Assembly: GCA_029556545.1 (NCBI GenBank)
Contig: JAKQEQ010000052.1
Span: 1-58,235, forward strand
Origin: Candidatus Hydrogenedentota bacterium
GTDB taxonomy: Bacteria > Hydrogenedentota > Hydrogenedentia > Hydrogenedentales > JAGMZX01
Reading direction: 5' to 3'
Length of the DNA stretch: 58,235 nucleotides
Every line of letters starts with the position of its first letter. Position 1 is the first letter of the stretch. Made by a program: the position numbers and the translations under genes. This document shows positions 30,435 through 38,154 of this stretch, one piece after another. The notes beneath the pieces were generated by a model, which was not told where the DNA came from, did not search any database, and saw nothing but the letters and a program-made list of their open reading frames with translations.

Positions 30435-33221
30435 ATGTCCGAACGCAAGACGATTCACGTCGTGTCGAATTCGCATTGGGACCGCGAGTGGGTGTACCCG
30501 TTCGAGGAGACGCGGCTGCTGCTGCTCGATTTCATGGATAACCTGCTCGATCTTCTCGACAAGGACCCGGAATTCCATTCGTTCACGATGGACTCGCAGA
30601 CGCTGTGCGTCGCGGATTACCTCGAAGCGCGGCCCGAGGAACGCGCGCGCATCGAGAAACACGTGAAATCGGGCCGGCTCATCGTCGGACCGTGGTACTC
30701 GCTCCCCGAGGAGTACCTCGTGAACGCGGAATCGCTGGTCCGCAACCTCGTCGTGGGCCACCGCGACGCGAAGGCGCTCGGCAACGTCTCGAAGATCGGC
30801 TACACGCCCTTCGGTTACGGGCAGACCTCGCAGATGCCGCAGATTTACCGCGGCTTCGACATCGACACCATCATCTTCTATCGCGGCATCAACACGCCGA
30901 AAAGCGAGTACATCCTCGAAGGGCCGGACGGATCGCGGCTGCTCGGCATGCGCTTCGGCTGCATGAGCCGGTTCAGCTACTACGTCTACGTCTATCGCGT
31001 GCTGCGCTACGGTTCGGACGACGTGTTCAAGCGCTACGACTGGGACCGCGGCGCGCTGCCGTTCCGGCTTGCGAGCGAGCGGAATCCACGCGGCCACTAC
31101 TACATCCTCGACAAGCACAGGAAGCAGTGGAACGACGGCCCTATCGCGGCCCAGCTTCAGAAGCTCGTGCGGGACGAATCGGAGCACTTCACGACGAGCC
31201 ACATCTGCTGCATGCAGGGATTCGACTCGTCGGACCCCGACCCGGAAGAAACGCGCATCATGAAGCTGTGCCGGAAGCTCTTGCCGGACCACACCATCAA
31301 GTTCTCGAATCTCGAAGAATACATGAACGCGATGCGCAAGGAGGTCAAGGACCCGACGGTGCTCACGGGCGAAAGCCGCGACCCGGGCTCAACCGGCAAG
31401 TGGACCCATCTCTTCGGCGACGTGATCAGCGCGCGCATCCGCTTGCGGCGCGCGAACCACAAGGCAGAGGTCCTGCTCCAGCGCATGGCCGAGCCGTGGA
31501 GCGCCGTCGGCGCGATGCTCGGCGACCGTTACGAGAAGACGACGCTCGACCGCGCGTGGCGGCTCCTCCTCGAGAACCACCCGCACGACACGATCACCGG
31601 CGCGGGCACCGACCAGATGGAAAAGGACTCGTTGTTCCGGTTCGATCAGATTTCGATCATCAGCGAGGGCCTGGCGCGGCGCGGCATGCAGTCGGTGCAG
31701 GCGCGCATCGACAACTCGGACCTCTCGCCGCGCGACACCGTCCTCACGGTCTTCAACCCGTGCCCGTTCCCCCGGCGCGGCGTCGTGTCGGCCTACATCG
31801 ACCTGCCGCAGAACATGGAATACGACGCCTTCAGCGTGCGGACGCCAGACGGCAGGGAGAAGCGCCGCGTCCAGACGAAGGAGCGCTTCCCGATGGGTGT
31901 CCTCGTGCGGAACCTCCAGGACATCTCGGTCGAACTGCGCGCGGACCGCGTGCTCTGCCACATCGACGTCGGCGACGTGCCCGCCTTCGGTTACCGGACC
32001 TATCACCTCGTCCGCGAGAAGGATTTCGCCTACGTGCCGGGGACGCTCGCGCCCGAGGCGCGCGTCCTCGAAAACGAGCACCTCCGCGCCGTCTTCAACA
32101 GCGACGGCACGATCGACCTGACCCACAAGGAATCGGGCCGCGCATACACCGGCCTGCATTACATCGAGGACACCGGCGAGACCGGCCATTCGTGGATACA
32201 CATGGAGCCCGAGTCGAACGAGACCATCACGTCGCACGGGTCTCCCTGCGCGATTGCGCTCGAAGAGGCCGGGCCGCTGCTCGCGCGCATGCGCGTCGAT
32301 TACCACATGCGGATTCCGGTGGACGTCGAGGACACGCCCGGTATCGACTTACGCGAGGGCAACCTGAACAACACGCACCGCACCGCCGAACGCCGCGAAA
32401 TCGTCGTCACGAGCCGGTTTACCCTCCGCGCGGGCGCGCGCCGCCTCGACGTGACCACGTCGCTCGAAAATACGTGCAAGCACCACCGCATGCGCGTCGT
32501 GTTCCCGACCCGCCTCGACTGCGACCGCACCGACTCCGAAGCCTGCTTCGACGTGATCTCGCGCGACATCCACGTGAAGCGCGGCAACGCCTATTACGGA
32601 CGCCCGAATCCGCAATATCCGATGCACCGTTTCGTCGACCTGACGGACGGCAAGAACGGCTTCGCGATCCTCAACAACTGCGGCCTGCGCGAATATGAGG
32701 CCATGGACACGCGCGAGCGACCCCTCGCCATTACCCTCTTTCGCGGATTCACCTACCGGAATTCGCCCGTCTTTGGCCGCTGGGAGACCTACCCCGACAT
32801 GGAACTCGCGCAGTGCCTCGGCACGCACGCGTGGAGCTACGCCATCTACCCGCACACCGGCGACTGGACCAACGGCGTCTACACCGAAGCCGAGGACTTC
32901 AACCTCCCCCTCGAACCGGCGCAGGCCGGCCCGCACGCAGGCACGCTGCCGAAGAGCATGGGCTTCCTCGAACTGCGCGGCGACAACATCCAACTCACCG
33001 CCTTCAAACGCGCCGAAGACCGCAAAGGTAGCTACGTCGTGCGCGTCTTCAACCCGACCGACAAGCCGCTCAAAGGCAAGCTCATCCTCTCCAAACCCGT
33101 CAAGAAGGCCTGGATCACCAACCTCAACGAAGACCGCCGGGAGAAGATCGAGCCGAAGGGCAATACCATCGCGCTAAACCTCGGGAGAAAGAAGATCGCG
33201 ACGATCGAATTTCAGACGTAA
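30435..33221 (+). CDS. GH38-family (alpha-mannosidase-like) protein with altered nucleophile motif
   Basis: The 928-residue protein has the GH38 N-terminal domain, beginning S-N-S-H-W-D-R-E-W with zinc ligands His 14 and Asp 16. The later zinc-ligand His is in N-H-P-H-D-T-I-T-G. Large beta-sandwich domains follow, to G-N-T-I-A-L-N-L. The segment that normally reads P-D-[SP]-F-G and supplies the nucleophile Asp (also a zinc ligand) reads G-Y-T-P-F-G-Y-G-Q-T-S-Q-M-P, with Thr 124 at the Asp position and a two-residue insertion. Either this is a GH38 subfamily with another nucleophile or it is inactive. No signal peptide is visible, so it probably acts in the cytosol on imported glycans. GGGAGG eight bases before the ATG supports the start. 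Confidence 0.85.
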   Translation: MSERKTIHVVSNSHWDREWVYPFEETRLLLLDFMDNLLDLLDKDPEFHSFTMDSQTLCVADYLEARPEERARIEKHVKSGRLIVGPWYSLPEEYLVNAESLVRNLVVGHRDAKALGNVSKIGYTPFGYGQTSQMPQIYRGFDIDTIIFYRGINTPKSEYILEGPDGSRLLGMRFGCMSRFSYYVYVYRVLRYGSDDVFKRYDWDRGALPFRLASERNPRGHYYILDKHRKQWNDGPIAAQLQKLVRDESEHFTTSHICCMQGFDSSDPDPEETRIMKLCRKLLPDHTIKFSNLEEYMNAMRKEVKDPTVLTGESRDPGSTGKWTHLFGDVISARIRLRRANHKAEVLLQRMAEPWSAVGAMLGDRYEKTTLDRAWRLLLENHPHDTITGAGTDQMEKDSLFRFDQISIISEGLARRGMQSVQARIDNSDLSPRDTVLTVFNPCPFPRRGVVSAYIDLPQNMEYDAFSVRTPDGREKRRVQTKERFPMGVLVRNLQDISVELRADRVLCHIDVGDVPAFGYRTYHLVREKDFAYVPGTLAPEARVLENEHLRAVFNSDGTIDLTHKESGRAYTGLHYIEDTGETGHSWIHMEPESNETITSHGSPCAIALEEAGPLLARMRVDYHMRIPVDVEDTPGIDLREGNLNNTHRTAERREIVVTSRFTLRAGARRLDVTTSLENTCKHHRMRVVFPTRLDCDRTDSEACFDVISRDIHVKRGNAYYGRPNPQYPMHRFVDLTDGKNGFAILNNCGLREYEAMDTRERPLAITLFRGFTYRNSPVFGRWETYPDMELAQCLGTHAWSYAIYPHTGDWTNGVYTEAEDFNLPLEPAQAGPHAGTLPKSMGFLELRGDNIQLTAFKRAEDRKGSYVVRVFNPTDKPLKGKLILSKPVKKAWITNLNEDRREKIEPKGNTIALNLGRKKIATIEFQT

Positions 33222-33225
33222 TGCC

Positions 33226-33274
33226 GGGGACTGGCACAAGCGAGTGAGTCTTCGAGCGAGACGTGCCTGTCCCC
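33226..33274 (+). repeat. REP element 1
   Basis: This 49-base imperfect palindrome starts GGGGACTGGCACAAGCGAG and ends GACGTGCCTGTCCCC, with an internal short hairpin. It lies directly after the GH38-like gene and upstream of the RAYT gene. Confidence 0.85.
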
Positions 33275-33372
33275 GATCTTACGTACAAGTGGCTTGAGTG
33301 CCAGAAGTAAGTACTACAAGTGTCTTGAGAACCCTTAGTGCGAGCCGTAGACTACACCGCAGACAGTCGGGG
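33275..33372 (+). repeat. RAYT leader repeat, copy 1
   Basis: A ~100-bp segment starting GATCTTACGTACAAGTGGCT and ending at the CAGTCGGGG before the RAYT gene. It matches 34061-34167 over most of its length and contains small CAAG/CTTG palindromes. It is the 5' untranslated region of the transposase gene. Confidence 0.75.
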
Positions 33373-33384
33373 AGGAAAGAATCG

Positions 33385-34002
33385 ATGCCAAGAACCGCGC
33401 GCGTGGTCATTCCGGGCGCACCGCACCACGTCACGCAGCGGGGCAACAACCGGCAACAGGTCTTCTTCGAAGACGCCGATTACGATAAATACCTGCGGCT
33501 GTTGCATGAGCAATCGCGAAAGTACGGCTTGACGATTCATTCCTATTGCCTCATGCCGAACCATGTGCACCTTGTGGCGACGCCGGCGACCGAGGAAGGC
33601 CTGGCCAATGCCGTGGGGCGGACACATTCCTTCTACGCGCGCTATTTCAACTGGCGGCGAAATCAAAGCGGGCATCTCTGGCAAGGACGCTTTTTCTGTT
33701 GCGTACTGGATGAACCGCATACGATGGCCGCAATGCTCTACACGGAGCGAAACCCCGTGCGCGCCGGGCTAGTGCAGCGCGCGTGGGACCATCCGTGGTC
33801 AAGTGCGCACGCACACGTGAACGTCACTGATCCGTGGGGACTCTTGGAATGGGGCCTTTGGGGCAACCTGTTCTTGGGCGGCGGTGATACCTGGGCAGAA
33901 CTGCTTCAAGACGGTTCGCGTCAAGAGGACGAGGCGCTGATCCGCGAGCATACGCGGCTGGGCAAGCCGATGCGCCGCACGGACGGGGCTAAGGAGATAT
34001 GA
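33385..34002 (+). CDS. REP-associated tyrosine transposase (RAYT, TnpA_REP)
   Basis: The 205-residue protein belongs to the Y1/HUH transposase group. It has R-G-N-N-R-Q-Q-V-F near residue 17, the HUH motif in M-P-N-H-V-H-L-V-A, G-R-F-F-C-C-V-L and a Tyr in L-Y-T-E-R-N-P-V-R-A-G. RAYTs cut and join single-stranded REP hairpins and are usually single-copy domesticated genes flanked by their REPs. Here REP1 lies upstream and REP2-REP3 downstream, as expected. The ATG at 33385 has GGAGG nine bases upstream; an earlier in-frame start at 33298 lies in the leader and is unlikely. The protein appears intact. Confidence 0.93.
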   Translation: MPRTARVVIPGAPHHVTQRGNNRQQVFFEDADYDKYLRLLHEQSRKYGLTIHSYCLMPNHVHLVATPATEEGLANAVGRTHSFYARYFNWRRNQSGHLWQGRFFCCVLDEPHTMAAMLYTERNPVRAGLVQRAWDHPWSSAHAHVNVTDPWGLLEWGLWGNLFLGGGDTWAELLQDGSRQEDEALIREHTRLGKPMRRTDGAKEI

Positions 34003-34011
34003 CATAGCGCC

Positions 34012-34060
34012 GGGGACTGGCACAAGCGAGCGCGTCTTCGCGCGAGACGTGCCTGTCCCC
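34012..34060 (+). repeat. REP element 2
   Basis: The 49-base copy in the same orientation as REP1 differs only in the central hairpin. It begins ten bases after the RAYT stop. Confidence 0.85.
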
Positions 34061-34167
34061 GATCTTACGTACAAGTGGCTTGAGTATCGGAAGCACGCAC
34101 CACAAGTACCGCAAGTATCTTGAGAATGCTTTGCGCAAGCCGTAGACTACCTCGCAGACGATCGGGG
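34061..34167 (+). repeat. RAYT leader repeat, copy 2 (without an ORF)
   Basis: This copy of the RAYT leader starts with the same ~25 bases as copy 1 and ends GCAGACGATCGGGG, but is followed by an inverted REP instead of a transposase gene. It looks like a deleted, MITE-like derivative of a RAYT unit. Confidence 0.7.
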
Positions 34168-34215
34168 ACAGGCACGTCTCGTCCGCCTGCGGCGGACTCG
34201 CTTGTGCCAGTCCCC
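34164..34215 (-). repeat. REP element 3 (inverted)
   Basis: The 52-base inverted copy runs from GGGGACAGGCACGTCTCG to GCTTGTGCCAGTCCCC, with a perfect central hairpin (GTCCGCC/GGCGGAC). Confidence 0.85.
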
Positions 34216-34229
34216 GGGCAGATGAGGAC

Positions 34230-35252
34230 ATGTTCGTGATGCGCCGTATACTGACATTGGTCATGTTGCTTTCGTGGGGCGCCTCCGCCGCGGAGATCGC
34301 CACGGAGCGCCTACCCGACGAAATACGCGCGAAGCAGATTCGCGAATTGCGCTTCGGCATGTTTATCTGCTGGTCGTTCAGCACCTTCTCGGGGGAGGAA
34401 TGGACCCGGGGCGTGACGGACGTCGCCTTCTTCAACCCCACGGGCTGCGATACGGACCAGTGGTGCGCGACGGCGAAGGCCGCCGGCATGAACTACATCC
34501 TGTTCCTCACGAAGCATCACGACGGATTCTGCCTCTGGGACACGAAGACGACCGACTGGAAGGTGACGAAGAGCCCGTTGGGCATCGACGTGCTGGCCAA
34601 GTTACGGGAATCGTGTGCCAGGCACGGCCTCAAACTGGCGCTCTATTTCTCGGAAGGCGACTGGACGTGGCCGGACCACAAGAACGCCGCGCTGAAGAAG
34701 GAACAACTCCGGGAGCTTTGCACGGAGTACGGTCCCATCGAGTTCTTCTGGATGGACCATGCGCAGGGCGACGGGGGGCTCGATCACGAGGCCACGGCCG
34801 CCTGGGTCGAACGGTTCCAGCCCAATTGCCTGGTGGGGTTCAATCACGGCGCGCCCGCGGGGCGGCTGGCGCTGCGGGAGCGCGGACGGCCCGGCCCCAT
34901 CGGCGACGCGGCGGCGTCGGAGTACAACAAGGAAGCGGAGAGCGCGTACACCGGCTACCTTGCCGCGGAATTCACCTACCCCATCCTTCCGAAACACGAA
35001 GGCGGCGCGGATTGGTTCTACTCGCTGCCGAAGCACGACGCCCTGTGCCATTCCGCCGAGAAGATTTTTCAGGACTACCTCGGGGCCGTCGAACACGAGA
35101 ACCTGTTCTCGCTTAACGTGGGACCCGACTACGCGGGCCGTCTGCGGACCATCGACGTCGAGACATTGCGGGCCGTGGGCGAAATGATCCGCGCTTGGGA
35201 AGCCCGAAGCGGCGATGCGGACGTGACGCCGAGTACCGACGCGACCCGATGA
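34230..35252 (+). CDS. Secreted alpha-L-fucosidase-like protein (GH29)
   Basis: The 340-residue protein starts with a signal peptide (M-R-R-I-L-T-L-V-M-L-L-S-W-G-A-S-A). It continues with a GH29 (beta/alpha)8 barrel: R-F-G-M-F-I-C-W-S, A-G-M-N-Y-I-L-F-L-T-K-H-H-D-G-F-C-L-W-D, the conserved K-H-H-D-G-F, and E-F-F-W-M-D-H-A, where Asp is the likely nucleophile. The full-length enzyme class is often 450 or more residues with a C-terminal sandwich, so this is a short, barrel-only form. GAGGAC precedes the ATG. It sits between inverted REP elements, so transcription is probably independent. Its product should release fucose from extracellular glycans. Confidence 0.8.
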   Translation: MFVMRRILTLVMLLSWGASAAEIATERLPDEIRAKQIRELRFGMFICWSFSTFSGEEWTRGVTDVAFFNPTGCDTDQWCATAKAAGMNYILFLTKHHDGFCLWDTKTTDWKVTKSPLGIDVLAKLRESCARHGLKLALYFSEGDWTWPDHKNAALKKEQLRELCTEYGPIEFFWMDHAQGDGGLDHEATAAWVERFQPNCLVGFNHGAPAGRLALRERGRPGPIGDAAASEYNKEAESAYTGYLAAEFTYPILPKHEGGADWFYSLPKHDALCHSAEKIFQDYLGAVEHENLFSLNVGPDYAGRLRTIDVETLRAVGEMIRAWEARSGDADVTPSTDATR

Positions 35253-35267
35253 AGACAATAGACTTTC

Positions 35268-35319
35268 GGGGACAGGCACGTCTCCCCCGCGAAGCGCGGG
35301 GTCGCTTGTGCCAGTCCCC
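35268..35319 (-). repeat. REP element 4 (inverted)
   Basis: The 52-base inverted copy starts GGGGACAGGCACGTCTC and ends CGCTTGTGCCAGTCCCC, with the central hairpin CCCCGCGAAGCGCGGGG. It lies between two convergent genes and could also terminate both. Confidence 0.85.
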
Positions 35320-35328
35320 GACTACATC

Positions 35329-36678
35329 CTATCTCGCCGCGTTGCCGAGGATCGCGAGCACGTAGCTCCGCCCGTGAACGGCGAATAGCGACAGCGCCTC
35401 GGCTTGCAGGCAGTTCAGCGTCGCAATGGCGCGCGCGCCGTGGGCGGCCTCGATCATCTCGACGATCTGGCTGCGTTCCGGGCGGTCCGCGAGTTCGACG
35501 GACGGGTCCGAGACGAACTGGGCGGGCATGTATCTCTTGATGGCTTTGTCCAACCTGGCGGCCATGGCATTCGAGCTGCGCGCCAGCGCCTTTCGCGGCG
35601 CGCTGTCGGTATAGGGCGGGATTTGGCGGGGTTGGCGCAGGGCCGCGATCGTGGGGTCTGCCTCCTCGTCGTTGCGCGAGGCCCGCGCGAGCATGATCCC
35701 CTGGTAGGTCTCGATCGCCATGTGTCGGTTCGAGACCAACTGCACGGCATTGTCCTTGAGCCGGGAAAATCCCAGCATGTCGAGCAAGTTGATCCACAAC
35801 ATTCGCAGCGTGCTGTACCCCGGGAGCACCGTCGTGTGATAGGGCATGGACAAGTCGGCCATGGTGTGCAGCCCCCAGCCCATGAAGCGCCAGCCCCAGT
35901 AGTCGCACCCTTGCCGAAACGCGAATTCCGACAGCGACTTGAACAGGTGAATGCGGTGCTCGGGGTACGACTCCTTGAGGAACGGCGCGAACAGGAAAAC
36001 TATCCGGGCCTCATGATAGAAGCCCATGTGAAACGGCGCCTGCGATCCGTAATCGAGGGCGGGATTCCCGAACGCCTGCACCCCGAACCCGAAAACCTGC
36101 CCGAAATCCGTCCCGTTATCCGTGAACAGCCCCACGTCCATTCCATAGTCCGGCTCGTTGCTCGCGGTGGCGACGATATCCACCGGCGACGCCAATTCGC
36201 CGGGGCTTAATTCCGTGAAATCGAACGCGGAAAGCCACGACGTGTCTTCAAGATTGGACACTTCGCCCGGATCGAGCAGGCGCTTTGCCCCTTCGGCCTC
36301 GTCGGCCAACGCCGCGAGATACAGCGGCGTCTTCGTGTTCGGGTTGATGCGGATCGCGCGGAAGAAGCGATCGCGGACGTCCTCCGCGTTGCCCGTGGCC
36401 TCGAACGCCAGCGCGTCCGGCCGGGGCGCGTACCACGACAGATTGCTCCTCGCCCACGCCTCTTCCCGCGCCAGCAGTTCCGCCAAGTCCTCTTCCACCG
36501 CGAGGAGAAACGCCTCGAGGGGAACCGCCTCGGCCAACGGGGCCTCGGCCACTTCGGGCATCGTGGCCACCACGGGTTCGGTCACCAGCGGGTGATGTTC
36601 CCACGCAACGACGGCTTGCGCGCAGCAAAACAGCGCCCCGTGCAGTGCAACAATATTGATGATGACTCGTTTTTTCAT
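35329..36678 (-). CDS. Secreted protein resembling zinc-dependent phospholipase C / P1 nuclease
   Basis: The 449-residue protein has a signal peptide whose cleavage after A-V-V-A would leave a mature N-terminus W-E-H-H. Zinc-dependent phospholipase C and S1/P1 nucleases use such an N-terminal Trp. Near residue 270 it has Y-W-G-W-R-F-M-G-W-G-L-H-T-M-A-D-L-S-M-P-Y-H, i.e. the G-x3-H-x3-D-x3-P-x-H motif that binds the zinc cluster. The whole sequence is otherwise unfamiliar and longer than the ~250-residue enzymes. A hydrolase acting on phosphodiesters outside the cytoplasm is a reasonable inference; a structural paralogue without activity is also possible. Confidence 0.55.
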   Translation of the reverse strand: MKKRVIINIVALHGALFCCAQAVVAWEHHPLVTEPVVATMPEVAEAPLAEAVPLEAFLLAVEEDLAELLAREEAWARSNLSWYAPRPDALAFEATGNAEDVRDRFFRAIRINPNTKTPLYLAALADEAEGAKRLLDPGEVSNLEDTSWLSAFDFTELSPGELASPVDIVATASNEPDYGMDVGLFTDNGTDFGQVFGFGVQAFGNPALDYGSQAPFHMGFYHEARIVFLFAPFLKESYPEHRIHLFKSLSEFAFRQGCDYWGWRFMGWGLHTMADLSMPYHTTVLPGYSTLRMLWINLLDMLGFSRLKDNAVQLVSNRHMAIETYQGIMLARASRNDEEADPTIAALRQPRQIPPYTDSAPRKALARSSNAMAARLDKAIKRYMPAQFVSDPSVELADRPERSQIVEMIEAAHGARAIATLNCLQAEALSLFAVHGRSYVLAILGNAAR

Positions 36679-36839
36679 CGAACAACTCCTGCGGCTCGCC
36701 CCCGAATCACGTCCGGATGCCTCAAACTATACCACGCAACGTCGGACCATGTCACCGCCTGTGTCGCGCCGCTTTTCCTCCGATGCGCATGGCTCGGGTA
36801 CAATAGAGCGGATGCCCGCGTGATCCTTCGAGTACGTGC

Positions 36840-38132
36840 ATGCCTAAGAACGAAAAAGACCATCTCATCGAACTGCCGCGACCGCCCATCGTCGAAAAGG
36901 TGATCCTCGCGACGCTCGCCCTACCCCCGGTCTCCGGCGAGCGTATCGAGGAATCGCTCGACGAACTGGCGCAGCTCGCCTGGACCGCCGGCGCGACGGT
37001 GACCGCCACCATCGTGCAGCACCGTCCGAAGCCTTGCCCGGCCACCTTGCTCGGCAAGGGCAAGCTCGAAGAAATCAAGGCGATGGTCGCCGAACTGGGC
37101 ATCGACGCGCTGGTGTTTGACGGCGAATTGACGGCGCGCCAAGGCGCGCACATCGAGGACACCATCGGCTGTAAGGTCATCGACCGAACGCAGCTCATCC
37201 TCGATATCTTCGCGCAGCACGCACACACGCGCGAAGGCAAGCTCCAGGTCGAGTTGGCGCAACTCAGCTACATTCTGCCGCGTCTGGCCGGGCGCGGGTC
37301 GATTATGCGGCAGCAGGGCGGCATCGGCGTGCGCGGCCCCGGCGAACAGAAACTCGAAATCGACCGGCGGCGCATCCGCGAGCGCATTCAGCGGCTGCGT
37401 TCCGAACTGGACGCCATCCGCCGCAACCGACTGGTCCAGCGCAAGACCCGCGAACGCCGGGCCACGGGCAAGGTCGTGCTCGTGGGCTACACGAACGCGG
37501 GCAAGTCTTCGCTGCTCAACGCATTGACCGGCGCTGGCGTGCTCGTCGAGGACAAGCTGTTTGCCACGCTCGACCCGCGGGTGCGCAAGTGCGCCCTGCC
37601 GAGCGGGCGCACGTTTCTGCTCGCGGATACGGTGGGCTTCGTGCGCAAGCTGCCGCACACGCTCGTTGCGGCGTTCCGCGCCACGCTCGAGGTCGTCAAC
37701 GAAGCGGACCTGCTGCTGCTTGTCATCGACGCGGCCCACCCCGCCGCCGAGGACCACGTGCGCGCCGTGCACAGCGTACTCGAGGAGATCAACGCGCTGG
37801 ACCGCCCCATCGTCAAGGTCTACAACAAGATTGACATGCTGTCGCCCGAGCGCGTCGCGACACTGGTCGACCCGGCGCGCGAGGCCGCCGTTGCCGTGTC
37901 GGCAAAGACCGGGACCGGGCTGGATGCGCTGCTGGAACTCCTCGACCGGCAACTGGCCACGACGCGCCGCCGCGTGCGCCTGCGCATCCCGCAGTGCAAG
38001 GCGGCGGTAATCGCGCGCATCCATCGGGACGGACGGGTGATCAGCAAGTCGTATGAGGGCGACGATATCCTCCTGGACGCCGAGCTCGAGGAATCGCTCC
38101 ACGGCCAACTGCGGGAATACGTCGGGGCTTGA
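36840..38132 (+). CDS. hflX: Ribosome-associated GTPase HflX
   Basis: The 430-residue protein has the HflX N-terminal domain (L-D-E-L-A-Q-L-A-W-T-A-G-A, G-K-G-K-L-E-E-I) and the signature G-R-G-S-I-M-R-Q-Q-G-G-I-G-V-R-G-P-G-E. The GTPase domain follows: P-loop G-Y-T-N-A-G-K-S-S, switch D-T-V-G-F-V-R-K-L-P and N-K-I-D. HflX splits stalled ribosomes under stress and can act as an RNA helicase. The gene stands alone, convergent with the sulfatase-fold gene, and its ribosome-binding site is weak. Confidence 0.95.
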   Translation: MPKNEKDHLIELPRPPIVEKVILATLALPPVSGERIEESLDELAQLAWTAGATVTATIVQHRPKPCPATLLGKGKLEEIKAMVAELGIDALVFDGELTARQGAHIEDTIGCKVIDRTQLILDIFAQHAHTREGKLQVELAQLSYILPRLAGRGSIMRQQGGIGVRGPGEQKLEIDRRRIRERIQRLRSELDAIRRNRLVQRKTRERRATGKVVLVGYTNAGKSSLLNALTGAGVLVEDKLFATLDPRVRKCALPSGRTFLLADTVGFVRKLPHTLVAAFRATLEVVNEADLLLLVIDAAHPAAEDHVRAVHSVLEEINALDRPIVKVYNKIDMLSPERVATLVDPAREAAVAVSAKTGTGLDALLELLDRQLATTRRRVRLRIPQCKAAVIARIHRDGRVISKSYEGDDILLDAELEESLHGQLREYVGA

Positions 38133-38154
38133 CGGCGAGGGGACGGCGCGCGAC

